IMG/VR virus record: IMGVR_UViG_3300036859_000598
Coordinates: 1-30,202 of that record
DNA from: a virus
DNA length: 30,202 nucleotides
Direction: 5' to 3' (one strand)
Shown: positions 14,377 to 21,889 of the stretch, one piece after another
Layout: each line of letters begins with the position of its first letter
How positions within the stretch are numbered: the first letter of the stretch is position 1
Program-made: the position numbers and the translations under genes
The notes under the pieces: model-generated
The model's database searches: none
Told to the model about the DNA's origin: nothing
The model's input: the letters and a program-made list of their open reading frames with translations, nothing else

Positions 14377-15059
14377 TCAGGGCGGCTCGAGCGGCGCGGC
14401 GTGGCACTACGGTAGAGGACATCTTGCACGCGATCGGGCTCACCCTGATCCCGCTCACTGGCCGCCTCGAGGATCTGGGCATCGAGCACCGTGAGGCGCC
14501 GCTGGAGCGCGTCCGTGGGCCGCTCCTCCTTGTCCACGCACTTGATCGCGGCCTCGAGGACGGCGCGCTCCTCCCACCCGTGGGGGAACTCGCACGTGTC
14601 ACTTGGAGCTGTGAGATAGGTGAAGGACGGGACATAGAGGATCTCCGCTGTCACCGCCTGGCCGGGCTTGGGTCTGAGCTCGAGCGTCCTCAGGCCCTTC
14701 AACCGGTAGCGGACATCCTCTGGGGACGAGGAGAACTCCTCGGCGTTCCTGAGCCGGGCGCGGTCCTTCTGGGTGAACTTGCCCATCGGGAGCCACTTCC
14801 CGCTTGAGGAGTAGACATCGATCCCCAGGAGCTTGAGGAAGTCCGAGGGCAGGGCGTAGGTCTCCACGCCCTGGGGAAAGGTGGCCTCGAGCACCGTCTC
14901 GGCATAGTCCTCAAACAGGCCGATCAGCTTCTCATGAAGATCGGACAGAGCCCGGTTCAACCACTCATCCAGCCGATCGGTGGGAACAAAGTCGCTCCCC
15001 GTCTGATCGGCTGCATGAAGGGCGCGGGCCCTGAGCGTGGTGAGGGAGACGGCGGGCAT
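14373..15059 (-). CDS. Head-tail adaptor (T7 gp11 / P22 gp4 type)
   Basis: A 228-residue protein with the characteristics of podoviral adaptors that form a ring beneath the portal. The N-terminus is helical and contains FVPTDRLDEWLNRALSDLHE. Then come FPQGVETYALPSDFLKLLGI and, later, the beta-strand/loop TLELRPKPGQAVTAEILYVP followed by a PHGWEERAVLEAAIKCVDKE helix. This succession (L/N-rich helix, ALPxDF, RPxP, a YVPxF strand, xxAxKC helix) is common to this family. AGGAGTGACCA precedes the ATG. Placed between capsid-side genes and the nozzle, as expected. Confidence 0.75.
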   Translation of the reverse strand: MPAVSLTTLRARALHAADQTGSDFVPTDRLDEWLNRALSDLHEKLIGLFEDYAETVLEATFPQGVETYALPSDFLKLLGIDVYSSSGKWLPMGKFTQKDRARLRNAEEFSSSPEDVRYRLKGLRTLELRPKPGQAVTAEILYVPSFTYLTAPSDTCEFPHGWEERAVLEAAIKCVDKEERPTDALQRRLTVLDAQILEAASERDQGEPDRVQDVLYRSATPRRSSRPE

Positions 15060-15062
15060 TGG

Positions 15063-15290
15063 TCACTCCTGCGAATAGCTGCACATCCCCACGAAGTCTC
15101 GGAGGGCCGAGGTGAGGGCGGTGGCATCCCCGCTCTTGAATGCGTCCATTACCGCCTGTCCTGCGATCTCCAGGGAGCGATCGTCCGTCATCTCCTCGCC
15201 CTCTTCCTCGGCGGCTTCCTCCTTGGGCTTGCGCTTCTCGAGTCCCGCGACGATGGCCCCGAGGGCCTTCTCACTCTTTGGCAGGGCCAT
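15063..15290 (-). CDS. Small acidic hypothetical protein
   Basis: A 75-residue protein beginning MALPKSEKALG. A GTG two codons upstream is also in frame, but AAGGTG is spaced correctly only for the ATG at 15290. The middle is strongly acidic (EEAAEEEGEEMTDD); the C-terminal half is helical (AVMDAFKSGDATALTSALRD). Small proteins of this look often occur between capsid and adaptor genes in podoviruses. It starts three bases past the upstream stop and ends 4 bp before the adaptor ATG. Function unknown. Confidence 0.6.
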   Translation of the reverse strand: MALPKSEKALGAIVAGLEKRKPKEEAAEEEGEEMTDDRSLEIAGQAVMDAFKSGDATALTSALRDFVGMCSYSQE

Positions 15291-15292
15291 GA

Positions 15293-15688
15293 TCACACCT
15301 TGGTATTGCTGGAGCCGGCTAGGTTGAGGGTGAAGTGAATGCGGTTGTTCGCATCGGCGGCCACGTTGGCCACCGCCTCGATCCCGCTCACGGCGTCCTG
15401 CTTGAGGGTGCGGATCTCGATCTTGCGGCTGGCTTCGGTGTACGCGCCGAGTTCCACGCTAAAGAGAGCCGCCGTCACGCACTGGGGGGAGACGGTGCAA
15501 CTGATGATCTTCCGAAAGGGATCGGTGAGGGACAGCTCATAGACGCCTACCCCCGTCCTCACCACCGCCACCCCCACGCCCTTCACATCTGCCGGGCTCG
15601 AGGTGCCATTGGTATCGAAGCTCCCCGCCACGATGTAGATCCCCGGGGTGAGGGCACTCACATCCCACTTGCTTGCTCCACTGGGCAT
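15293..15688 (-). CDS. Small virion protein, possible head decoration
   Basis: A 131-residue, mainly beta-strand protein (GIYIVAGSFDTNG, VGVYELSLTDPF, KIEIRTLKQDAV, NRIHFTLNLAGS). CAAGGAG precedes the ATG. It directly follows the capsid gene and its terminator-like hairpin. The position after the major capsid gene suggests a capsid decoration or head protein, as in many tailed phages, but no decisive motif is present. Confidence 0.55.
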   Translation of the reverse strand: MPSGASKWDVSALTPGIYIVAGSFDTNGTSSPADVKGVGVAVVRTGVGVYELSLTDPFRKIISCTVSPQCVTAALFSVELGAYTEASRKIEIRTLKQDAVSGIEAVANVAADANNRIHFTLNLAGSSNTKV

Positions 15689-15701
15689 GACCTGGACTCC
15701 T

Positions 15702-15740
15702 TGAAAGAAAGGGCGCGCCCCCAGTCATGAGGGCACGCCC
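15702..15740 (-). terminator. Intrinsic terminator after the capsid gene
   Basis: On the minus strand GGGCGTGCCC pairs with GGGCGCGCCC (15731-15740 with 15711-15720): ten pairs with one T-G wobble. It is followed immediately by TTTCTTTCA. It lies 18 bp past the capsid stop and just before the Shine-Dalgarno of the next gene, so some read-through must occur. A partial terminator here would give more capsid mRNA than tail mRNA. Confidence 0.7.
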
Positions 15741-15757
15741 GGTGGGTACTGCTTGAA

Positions 15758-16975
15758 TCAGACCGTGGGCAGCTGAATACGGCCGCTCCCCCCGGGGTTC
15801 TCGCACTCGAGGTTCGCGTAGTAGGCGAGTTCAAAACTGAAATCATCGTCCGTGCCACGGACAAGCTCGAGCCCATCGTCCTGGATCACGTGAGGGCACT
15901 CCTTGAGGGAGTCGAGGGTCCAATCCTCCATCCGGAGCGGGAAGGCCCAGCCGCGGGGGAAGTAGGGATCGGCCACCACCTTGCACTCGCCGCGCGGGTG
16001 GGCGAACACGATCGCGCGGAACCCGATCCCGAGCTCATTGGTGATGCGCCCGAGCTGCAGCTCCCCACGGGCGATGAGAAGGGTCTGCAGGATCTTCCAG
16101 TCATGGAAGGAGGTGAAGGCCACATCGGGATTCGCCTCATGGCGGCCCATCGTCACCAGCCCCTCGATCATTGCCTCCACGTGATCGCCCGCATCGGCCG
16201 TGTCCGTTACGCGGATGCCGGCCAGGCGCGTAGGATCCACGCTCCGGTTGACGCCGAGGAAACTGTCCGAGCCGCCCGGGGCCGTCTCGGGGATCCACGC
16301 CTGGACTCCGGTGATCTTGGCGTCATAGTCCCCCTGGGCATAGAGATAGTCCCCATCCACAGGAGACCATCCGCCCGTTGCCGTGTACGTGATCGTGCCG
16401 GCGTCGCGGTCCACTGCCGTCACGGTGCCAGTGCCCGCGCGGATCGTGCCCGAGTTCCCCGTCTTGTTCGGGTTGGCCTGCAGGATCATGTCCACTTCGA
16501 CGTTGATCACGTCCTCGGCGTTGCGCAGGGTGATCACCCCGCCCGAGGGGTTGCCATCGAGCCGCCCGAACGCGCCCGAACCATCGCCCGTCACACCGAG
16601 AGCCAGGCTCTTCTTGATCAGGAGGATCTTGGACTTCATCTCCGTAGCGTAGGCCTTGACGATCGCGCCCTTGTCCTTCTCAGAAGCGAGCATCGTCTCG
16701 CGATCGATGTAGCCCACGGCGTAATCCTTCACGCGCTCGAGGGAGAACCGCTTGCCCCGGTGGGCCGTGGAGCCGCTCCGGGCCGTGGACATGGAGGACG
16801 CACGCCCCGCGCCCGTTCCATGGATGACCGCGATCTTTTTGTCCTCCCCGTAGAATTCTGTGTCCTTGTCCACCAAGGCCAGGAAGGGCATGTCTTGCTG
16901 CACTGCATACTTCACGCCCTTGGGATAGAGCGTCTTCAACGCCCATCCGAAGGTGTTCATATTGACGATCGTCAT
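15758..16975 (-). CDS. Major capsid protein
   Basis: A 405-residue protein that fits a HK97-fold-type major capsid protein of podoviral kind. It opens MTIVNMNTFGWALKTLYPKG, continues with the VQQDMPFLALVDKDTEF segment and has a positively charged loop with GRASSMSTARSG. The central part has LALGVTGDGSGAFG and DVINVEVDMILQANPNKTG, and the C-terminal part FHDWKILQTLLIARGELQ and ADPYFPRGWAFPLRMEDWTL, as in related podovirus capsids. It follows a scaffold gene and a portal gene and is followed by a strong hairpin, all consistent with the most abundant virion protein. Confidence 0.85.
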   Translation of the reverse strand: MTIVNMNTFGWALKTLYPKGVKYAVQQDMPFLALVDKDTEFYGEDKKIAVIHGTGAGRASSMSTARSGSTAHRGKRFSLERVKDYAVGYIDRETMLASEKDKGAIVKAYATEMKSKILLIKKSLALGVTGDGSGAFGRLDGNPSGGVITLRNAEDVINVEVDMILQANPNKTGNSGTIRAGTGTVTAVDRDAGTITYTATGGWSPVDGDYLYAQGDYDAKITGVQAWIPETAPGGSDSFLGVNRSVDPTRLAGIRVTDTADAGDHVEAMIEGLVTMGRHEANPDVAFTSFHDWKILQTLLIARGELQLGRITNELGIGFRAIVFAHPRGECKVVADPYFPRGWAFPLRMEDWTLDSLKECPHVIQDDGLELVRGTDDDFSFELAYYANLECENPGGSGRIQLPTV

Positions 16976-17032
16976 GGGTGCGACCCTTCAAAGGTTGAGG
17001 GGCGCGGATCGTGGTGTGCGGCGCGCCCTATG

Positions 17033-18103
17033 TCATCGGGCCCCGCGCATGGCGATCTTCAAGCGCTGCTTTTCGGAGAGCTTGTCCAGATCGAGCGCGC
17101 GGGGCTCCCCCACATGGCTTGCCGTGAGGGTCTTGGGAGTTTTCTTCTTGCTGCCGGGCCCCGCGCTTATGCCCTTGAGTTCTTCCGGAGTAAGGCCGAG
17201 TCTCTCCAAAGCCACGGGGTTTTTCAATAGGGCTTTGACTCGGGCCCGGTTCTTCTCGAGGAGGGCCTCCTCCACATGGCCGGCAAGCTCCTTGTAGTTG
17301 ACTTCCTCCTCCTTCACCTTCCCGCGGTTCTCCACGGCCCACGCGCGGATGTAGCGCTCAACCACCGCCTCTCCCTCAGGCTCGGCCTTAAGCATGGGGA
17401 ATTCCTCCTCCTTGCTCGAGGCGATCTCTTTCCACCCCTCGGTGAGGAACACGGCCGCGCGCCGATCGCTGAGGGTCGCTTCCGCCTTCTCCCGCTCATC
17501 CTTCATGCCCTTGAGCTCAGCCTCGATCCCCTCGAGCTTCTTGAGCTTCTCCTGAACCTCGGCGGGAAGCTCCGCCCGTTGCTCCTTGGTGGGCGCCTTC
17601 CCGCCCTTGAGCATGAAATCCGTGAGCTTCTGATAGACGCTCTCGAGCTTCTCACCCGTGGCCTCCTCGAGGCCCGCGATCAGATCCTCCTTGATCCGGG
17701 CCTGACGGGCCTCGAGTTCCTTGCCGCGGGCTTCCACCTGAGCCGCGCGCGCCTCGAGGTCCTTCTCCTTCTGAGAGAGGGCGGCTTCCTTGTCTCGAAG
17801 CGCCTTGTCTCGCCTCATGGCGCTCTTGAGATCGGAGGTGCTCGGCTTCTCCTCCCCGGGCTTACCCTTCTTGCCATCGCCTGCAGCGGCCTTCCCATCG
17901 CCCTCGAGCTTCTTGCCGTCCTCGCCCGGCTCCTCGCCCGGCTCCTCGCCCGGCTCCTCGCCCGGCTCCTCGCCCGGCTCCTCGAGGTTGTCGAGGTTGT
18001 CGAGGTTGGTGATCCGCACCTCCTCAGAGGTACTACCTTCCTGGCCCTCGCTCCCGTCTGCGTTCTGCTCTCCTCCCGTTGCTCCCTGCGTCTTTACGGC
18101 CAC
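17033..18103 (-). CDS. Scaffolding protein
   Basis: A 356-residue, highly charged protein between portal and capsid genes, the standard scaffold position. The order is: an N-terminal disordered region with five Glu-Pro-Gly-Glu units (about residues 42-62), a Lys/Gly-rich linker, a long coiled coil (about 100-240; KALRDKEAALSQKEKDLEAR), and a basic C-terminal end (KLSEKQRLKIAMRGAR). The C-terminus would bind the capsid protein, as in P22/phi29-type scaffolds. A GTG at 18103 preceded by AAGGAGG with 5-bp spacing is chosen over an upstream TTG at 18136. No protease motif is seen. Confidence 0.75.
   Translation of the reverse strand: MAVKTQGATGGEQNADGSEGQEGSTSEEVRITNLDNLDNLEEPGEEPGEEPGEEPGEEPGEDGKKLEGDGKAAAGDGKKGKPGEEKPSTSDLKSAMRRDKALRDKEAALSQKEKDLEARAAQVEARGKELEARQARIKEDLIAGLEEATGEKLESVYQKLTDFMLKGGKAPTKEQRAELPAEVQEKLKKLEGIEAELKGMKDEREKAEATLSDRRAAVFLTEGWKEIASSKEEEFPMLKAEPEGEAVVERYIRAWAVENRGKVKEEEVNYKELAGHVEEALLEKNRARVKALLKNPVALERLGLTPEELKGISAGPGSKKKTPKTLTASHVGEPRALDLDKLSEKQRLKIAMRGAR
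17921..18008. repeat. Adjacent 12-bp and 9-bp tandem repeats in the scaffold gene
   Basis: Five perfect copies of the 12-bp unit CTCGCCCGGCTC (plus-strand reading) fill 17921-17980. They are followed directly by three perfect copies of the 9-bp unit TCGAGGTTG starting at 17982. Both periods are multiples of three and therefore only lengthen the repetitive protein segments (Glu-Glu-Pro-Gly and Asn-Leu-Asp/Glu). Copy number probably varies between relatives through slippage. Confidence 0.9.
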
Positions 18104-18132
18104 GTGCGCCTCCTTGTTGAGAGGTGAAACTA

Positions 18133-20079
18133 TCAAGCTGCAGCTACAGGCGCCTGCCCAGCTGGCGCGGCGGCCGGAGGTGCGCCCGCCTGAGCGGCAT
18201 CCCTAGCGGCTTCCGCCTCCATGCGCCGCACCATGAAACGGGCCTGCTCCATCCAGCGGCGGAAGAGTTCGAGCACCTCCTCGGGCGCCTTCACCGCGCG
18301 CGCCCGGAGGTATTCACTCTGCATCCGCTTGATTCCGTACTTGAGATCCTGGAACGGCTCGGGCGGCTCATAGGCTTCCGCCTCCTCGCCCTCAGGCGCA
18401 TCGAGGAACCTCTCGACAAGCGCGTCTATGTCGTCTCGCGCGGCCGTCACCACATCCGAGGCCGCCACGAGATCAGGCATGTCCAGGAGGCGCCTGTAAT
18501 CGAGCGCATCGATCGCCCCATCATCAAAGAGCTCACGCACGGCCTGGCGCCGCGCGGCGGGCTGAGTGGGGAGGCTCGAGCTCGAGAAGATCTTCAGGAC
18601 AAAGGCGTCCTCATCGAGGGAGACCTCCTGCCATTTGATCCGCTCGGTGTAGCGCGCGCGGGGAACCTGGACATCAATCGGCTCTCCTGCCTCATCCGCC
18701 ACCCGGGCCAGTGCGATCGAGAGGTGGGCACAGTCCTCAAAGAAGGCCTCCCACTCCTGGTGTACCAGGGCGAACCGCTCGGATTCGGTATCGTTGTACT
18801 CACGCAAGGCCGCACCTGAGTTGAGCCCGGCCGGCTTCTTGGCGGCCACGCTCATCTGCGAGATCCCCACGGACTCATACCCCTCGGCAATCGCGCTCTT
18901 GTACATGGTGAAGAGTTCGGGGGGGATCACGTTGCCGGTAAGGACCTGGGGCGGCTCCATCCCCTCGAGGATGATGCCCGGCTCATTGGTGAGCTTCTTG
19001 ATGTTGATCTTGGATCCGCTCCGAACGAAGTAGCGGGCCACGGACATCAGCCGCGCGGTATCCTCGATGTTGCGCAAGATCGAATTGATGGCCCTCTGGC
19101 GCGGCGCTAGGAGTTCCGCCACGCCCTGAGCGTAGAAGCCGCGGCGCCTGTGAGCGAACCGGAAGAACACGAAGGGGAAGCGCGAGAGGTTCCACTCCTC
19201 ATCGAGGATCGTGAGGTTCTCGATGCAGATGGCATGTCTCCCGTCCTCGGCCCCCGGGTAGCTGGGCAAGCGCCAGATCTCTTGCACCTCCACCACATCC
19301 CCCAGCTGGGCGAGGTTCTCGAAATGCTTCTCGGGGTGACTCGATCTCTTGGCGATCTCCACCATCTCGAGGGCGTCCGAGAGGCGCTTTGCGTCCCATG
19401 GATCGTCACTCTCCGGGCCGTGCCAGTCCTCGATCATCCCGCGCACTACCTCCCGGGAGACGGTGCGCGTATGCAGGAGGGTGCGCGGCTCTTTCGCCCG
19501 GCCGTCCATGGCCCCGACCTTCACCTCATCGGGGTCCACCTTCTCAAAGCAGATCCTCCCGTCTGCCACGTACGCCTTGAGTACACCCAAATCTCTCACT
19601 GTCCCATCATGGAAGGCCTCTTGGGCCTTCCTGTAGAGGTTGGTGGAGTGAAATACCCCATACACCCACCGATCGAGCCGCGCGGCGCGCCGTTGCTGGC
19701 TCCAGGTTCCTCCATCGGTGAGGAAAGTGGCCTTGGGCTTGTTCTTGGAGATCTTGGCGGCCAGGGCTTCCACCGCGCCCCGGATCAGGTTGTAGGAGAG
19801 GCTTCCCCATTCGTTCCAGGTGGGGCGCATGTCGTAGCCATCTCCCACCACGTCATAGCGATCATCCCGATCACCAAAGAGGGCGGTAAAGAAGGCGTTT
19901 CGGGTGCGGCGCCTTCTCTGCTCCTCCTCCATGGCATCGGCCAGGGTAAACACCTCCTTGTGCACCTCGCCCGAGGGCGCCTTCCACCAATACCCGCGGC
20001 TGTTCCCATCATCGGAGATGGGCTTGTCCTGCCCGCCCTCCTCTGTCTCATCGTTCACCGCTGAGTGTCGCTTGGGCAT
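18133..20079 (-). CDS. Portal protein
   Basis: A 648-residue protein located between terminase and scaffold genes. It has the pattern of podovirus-type portals: an early RRRRTRNAFFTALFGDRDDRY, then NEWGSLSYNLIRGAVEALAAKISKNKPKATFLTDGG (read in parts), GTVRDLGVLKAYV, and the central FPFVFFRFAHRRRGFYAQG followed by LLAPRQRAINSILRNIED. It then has GMEPPQVLTGNVIPPELF and GISQMSVAAKKPAGLNSGAA, typical of the stem/clip region. The C-terminus is Ala/Pro-rich. It would form the dodecameric ring for DNA packaging and tail attachment. GGGAG precedes the ATG. Confidence 0.85.
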   Translation of the reverse strand: MPKRHSAVNDETEEGGQDKPISDDGNSRGYWWKAPSGEVHKEVFTLADAMEEEQRRRRTRNAFFTALFGDRDDRYDVVGDGYDMRPTWNEWGSLSYNLIRGAVEALAAKISKNKPKATFLTDGGTWSQQRRAARLDRWVYGVFHSTNLYRKAQEAFHDGTVRDLGVLKAYVADGRICFEKVDPDEVKVGAMDGRAKEPRTLLHTRTVSREVVRGMIEDWHGPESDDPWDAKRLSDALEMVEIAKRSSHPEKHFENLAQLGDVVEVQEIWRLPSYPGAEDGRHAICIENLTILDEEWNLSRFPFVFFRFAHRRRGFYAQGVAELLAPRQRAINSILRNIEDTARLMSVARYFVRSGSKINIKKLTNEPGIILEGMEPPQVLTGNVIPPELFTMYKSAIAEGYESVGISQMSVAAKKPAGLNSGAALREYNDTESERFALVHQEWEAFFEDCAHLSIALARVADEAGEPIDVQVPRARYTERIKWQEVSLDEDAFVLKIFSSSSLPTQPAARRQAVRELFDDGAIDALDYRRLLDMPDLVAASDVVTAARDDIDALVERFLDAPEGEEAEAYEPPEPFQDLKYGIKRMQSEYLRARAVKAPEEVLELFRRWMEQARFMVRRMEAEAARDAAQAGAPPAAAPAGQAPVAAA

Positions 20080-20091
20080 CGGAGCTCCCGC

Positions 20092-20388
20092 CTATGTGCG
20101 CCGAGGGCGCAGACCGTCAAGGAGGGGATCATCCGGCTCCAGCTTCTCAGGGTCAAGCGCGCCGCGCCCCTCCCGCGCGGCCGCCTTGCCCTCGGCATTG
20201 GGAGCGAGGGCATCCGAGGGCAGGGCATAGGGAAGGAACGTCACCCGGATCGGACCGATCTCGAGGATCGAGGCTCCCGCCGCGCGCGCGGTCTGGATGA
20301 TGCGCTCGAGCGAGTCCACCACTGCAGTCCCCGCCAGAGCCTCGAGGACTGCGGCCGTCTGCGGCCCCTGATCTCCTTGTCCTTCCAT
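20092..20388 (-). CDS. Small protein overlapping the terminase 3' end
   Basis: A 98-residue protein with a strong GAGGAGG Shine-Dalgarno 8 bp before its ATG. It lies inside the end of the terminase gene, overlapping it by 148 bp. The N-terminal half is helical (AVLEALAGTAVVDSLERIIQTARAAG), then comes GASILEIGPIRVTFLPYALPS. The C-terminus is acidic/Pro-rich. Small proteins with such a hydrophobic strand (EIGPIRVTF) commonly lie between TerL and portal in podoviruses. In the shared stretch the terminase frame is Arg/Ser-rich and looks non-functional, so this frame is probably the constrained one. Confidence 0.65.
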   Translation of the reverse strand: MEGQGDQGPQTAAVLEALAGTAVVDSLERIIQTARAAGASILEIGPIRVTFLPYALPSDALAPNAEGKAAAREGRGALDPEKLEPDDPLLDGLRPRRT

Positions 20389-21878
20389 ACGGTGCCCTCC
20401 TCCATTCTGTGCTTCCTGAGAATCTCGAGCTGAGCGCGCTCAATGTGCCGGGCCTCACGCTCGGCATGCTGCTTTTCCCGGGTGCGCGGCGGCTCGGGCG
20501 GCTTGTCCTCGCCCATTCTCTGCCACGCCTCGCGCCAGGCGTACAAGGCCGCATCGCTCGCATGGTTCGGGAAAGAGGGGTGCTCTCGGGGCGGCTTGTC
20601 CTTGGGGCCTTCCGGATCTTTGGGAAGGACGGCCATCTCCCCGGCCACCGCCCCATCCTTAAGGAGGAGGAAGGTTCCATCCATGAGAGCCGCGTTGAGG
20701 TTCGCCACATAGGCAGGCTTGCCCGCCTTGTCGGCCGGCTCAACGGGAAGCCCATATTTGAACCGCCAATCCTCCACCGTGGCCTTCACCGCGCCCGAGC
20801 GATCCACCTTCACCGCCACGGGATTCCAGCGCTCCACGGCCTCCCGGATCTTCTCCACCTGTTGGCTCGAGGTGAGGCCGCTCCTCTTGAAGCTCTCCAC
20901 CTCGTACACCTTTCCGTGGGTGTGCGAGAAGGCGAGCACGACAAGGGCGAAAGCATCATCAAAGCCGAGGTCCACCCCCACCACATAGAGCCAGACATGC
21001 CCCTCGGGCAGCTTGCCGATATAGCAGTTGCGCTCCTCATTGAAGGCGTAGAAGAGCGCCGAGGAGTCATTGACCCACTGGCCGCGCCACTCGCGCAAGG
21101 TGGACGGATCGCCCGGCCCGGTGCGAGCCTCCCGCGCCTCGAGTTCGGCCCGGAAGCGATCGGCTATCTTCTGTCCCTTGAAGTTTAGAGAGAGGTTGTC
21201 CAGGCCGCTCCACTCATGCACCTCCCAGCCCTTGAGGCGTAGGGTTCGGCTATTGGCGTCCTCATTCCGGGTGATCTCGTACCAGAATCCCGAGCACACC
21301 ACTCCAGGGGTTCCGCACAAGAGGATCGAGCCCTCCACGTCCATGAGGGCCGGCCAGAACACATCATCCACAAGGGCCCGGAGCACGCGCGGCGGGAAGG
21401 CCTGAGCCTCATCCACCACCACCAAGGCCACCTTGTCACCGCGTTTCTTGCCGAGTTCCTCGAGATCGTCCGCCCCGGTGAGGCGGATCTCGGCCCCGTT
21501 CGGATGGTAGAGGGTGGCAAGCGTCTTGTTGACTTCACACCCGAGGGAAAAGTCCTTGTTGAACCGGGTGAGAGGCTTCCACATCAGCTCTCGGGCGCGC
21601 TTGCCGGTGATCCCCACGTAGTAGATCACGCAATCGGGGTTTTCAGCCGCGGCCTTGTGGAGGTAGGCGGGGATCGCCTCTGTCTTTCCCGCGCGCCGCG
21701 TACAGAAGGCGGCTTTCATGCGAGAGGGCGAGAGGATCAGTGCCCGTTGCCTGTCAAAGCGCGTCTGGAGCATGTCCCCCAGGCGCGGGGAGGGGCCCCT
21801 CCGGGTTCGGCGTGCTGGCCGGTGCCTCTTGGCCATCTCCCGGAAGAGGGAGCGCGCGCGGCGCGGAAGGGCCCCCAT
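20241..21878 (-). CDS. Terminase large subunit (packaging ATPase/nuclease)
   Basis: A 545-residue TerL that translocates and cuts phage DNA at the portal. The ATPase domain has Walker A CTRRAGKT (59-66), Walker B LVVVDEAQ (152-159, with Asp156/Glu157) and a GTPG coupling motif (189-192). The nuclease domain has VGVDLGFDDAF (Asp303), a second acidic cluster near VKVDRSG (about 350) and PNHASDAALYAW (about 435). The last ~49 residues overlap the next gene and read as a basic, low-complexity tail (RRRPQSSRLWRGLQWW onwards). GAGGT lies before the ATG. The start is 12 bp after the 401-residue gene. Confidence 0.93.
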   Translation of the reverse strand: MGALPRRARSLFREMAKRHRPARRTRRGPSPRLGDMLQTRFDRQRALILSPSRMKAAFCTRRAGKTEAIPAYLHKAAAENPDCVIYYVGITGKRARELMWKPLTRFNKDFSLGCEVNKTLATLYHPNGAEIRLTGADDLEELGKKRGDKVALVVVDEAQAFPPRVLRALVDDVFWPALMDVEGSILLCGTPGVVCSGFWYEITRNEDANSRTLRLKGWEVHEWSGLDNLSLNFKGQKIADRFRAELEAREARTGPGDPSTLREWRGQWVNDSSALFYAFNEERNCYIGKLPEGHVWLYVVGVDLGFDDAFALVVLAFSHTHGKVYEVESFKRSGLTSSQQVEKIREAVERWNPVAVKVDRSGAVKATVEDWRFKYGLPVEPADKAGKPAYVANLNAALMDGTFLLLKDGAVAGEMAVLPKDPEGPKDKPPREHPSFPNHASDAALYAWREAWQRMGEDKPPEPPRTREKQHAEREARHIERAQLEILRKHRMEEGTVWKDKEIRGRRRPQSSRLWRGLQWWTRSSASSRPRARREPRSSRSVRSG

Positions 21879-21889
21879 GCTCGGCTACC

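Noticed and set aside
15890-17230. A 446-codon open frame antisense to the capsid gene (and several other long antisense frames).
   Set aside because: In GC-rich coding DNA the opposite strand often stays open; the translation has no motif and is rich in Arg/His/Gly, while the capsid frame has clear family patterns.
17921-18008. Possible CRISPR-like array.
   Set aside because: The 12-bp and 9-bp units are contiguous, without spacers, and codon-periodic.
18104-18136. TTG start for the scaffold at 18136.
   Set aside because: AAGGAGG spaced 5 bp from the GTG at 18103 is a much better initiation site.
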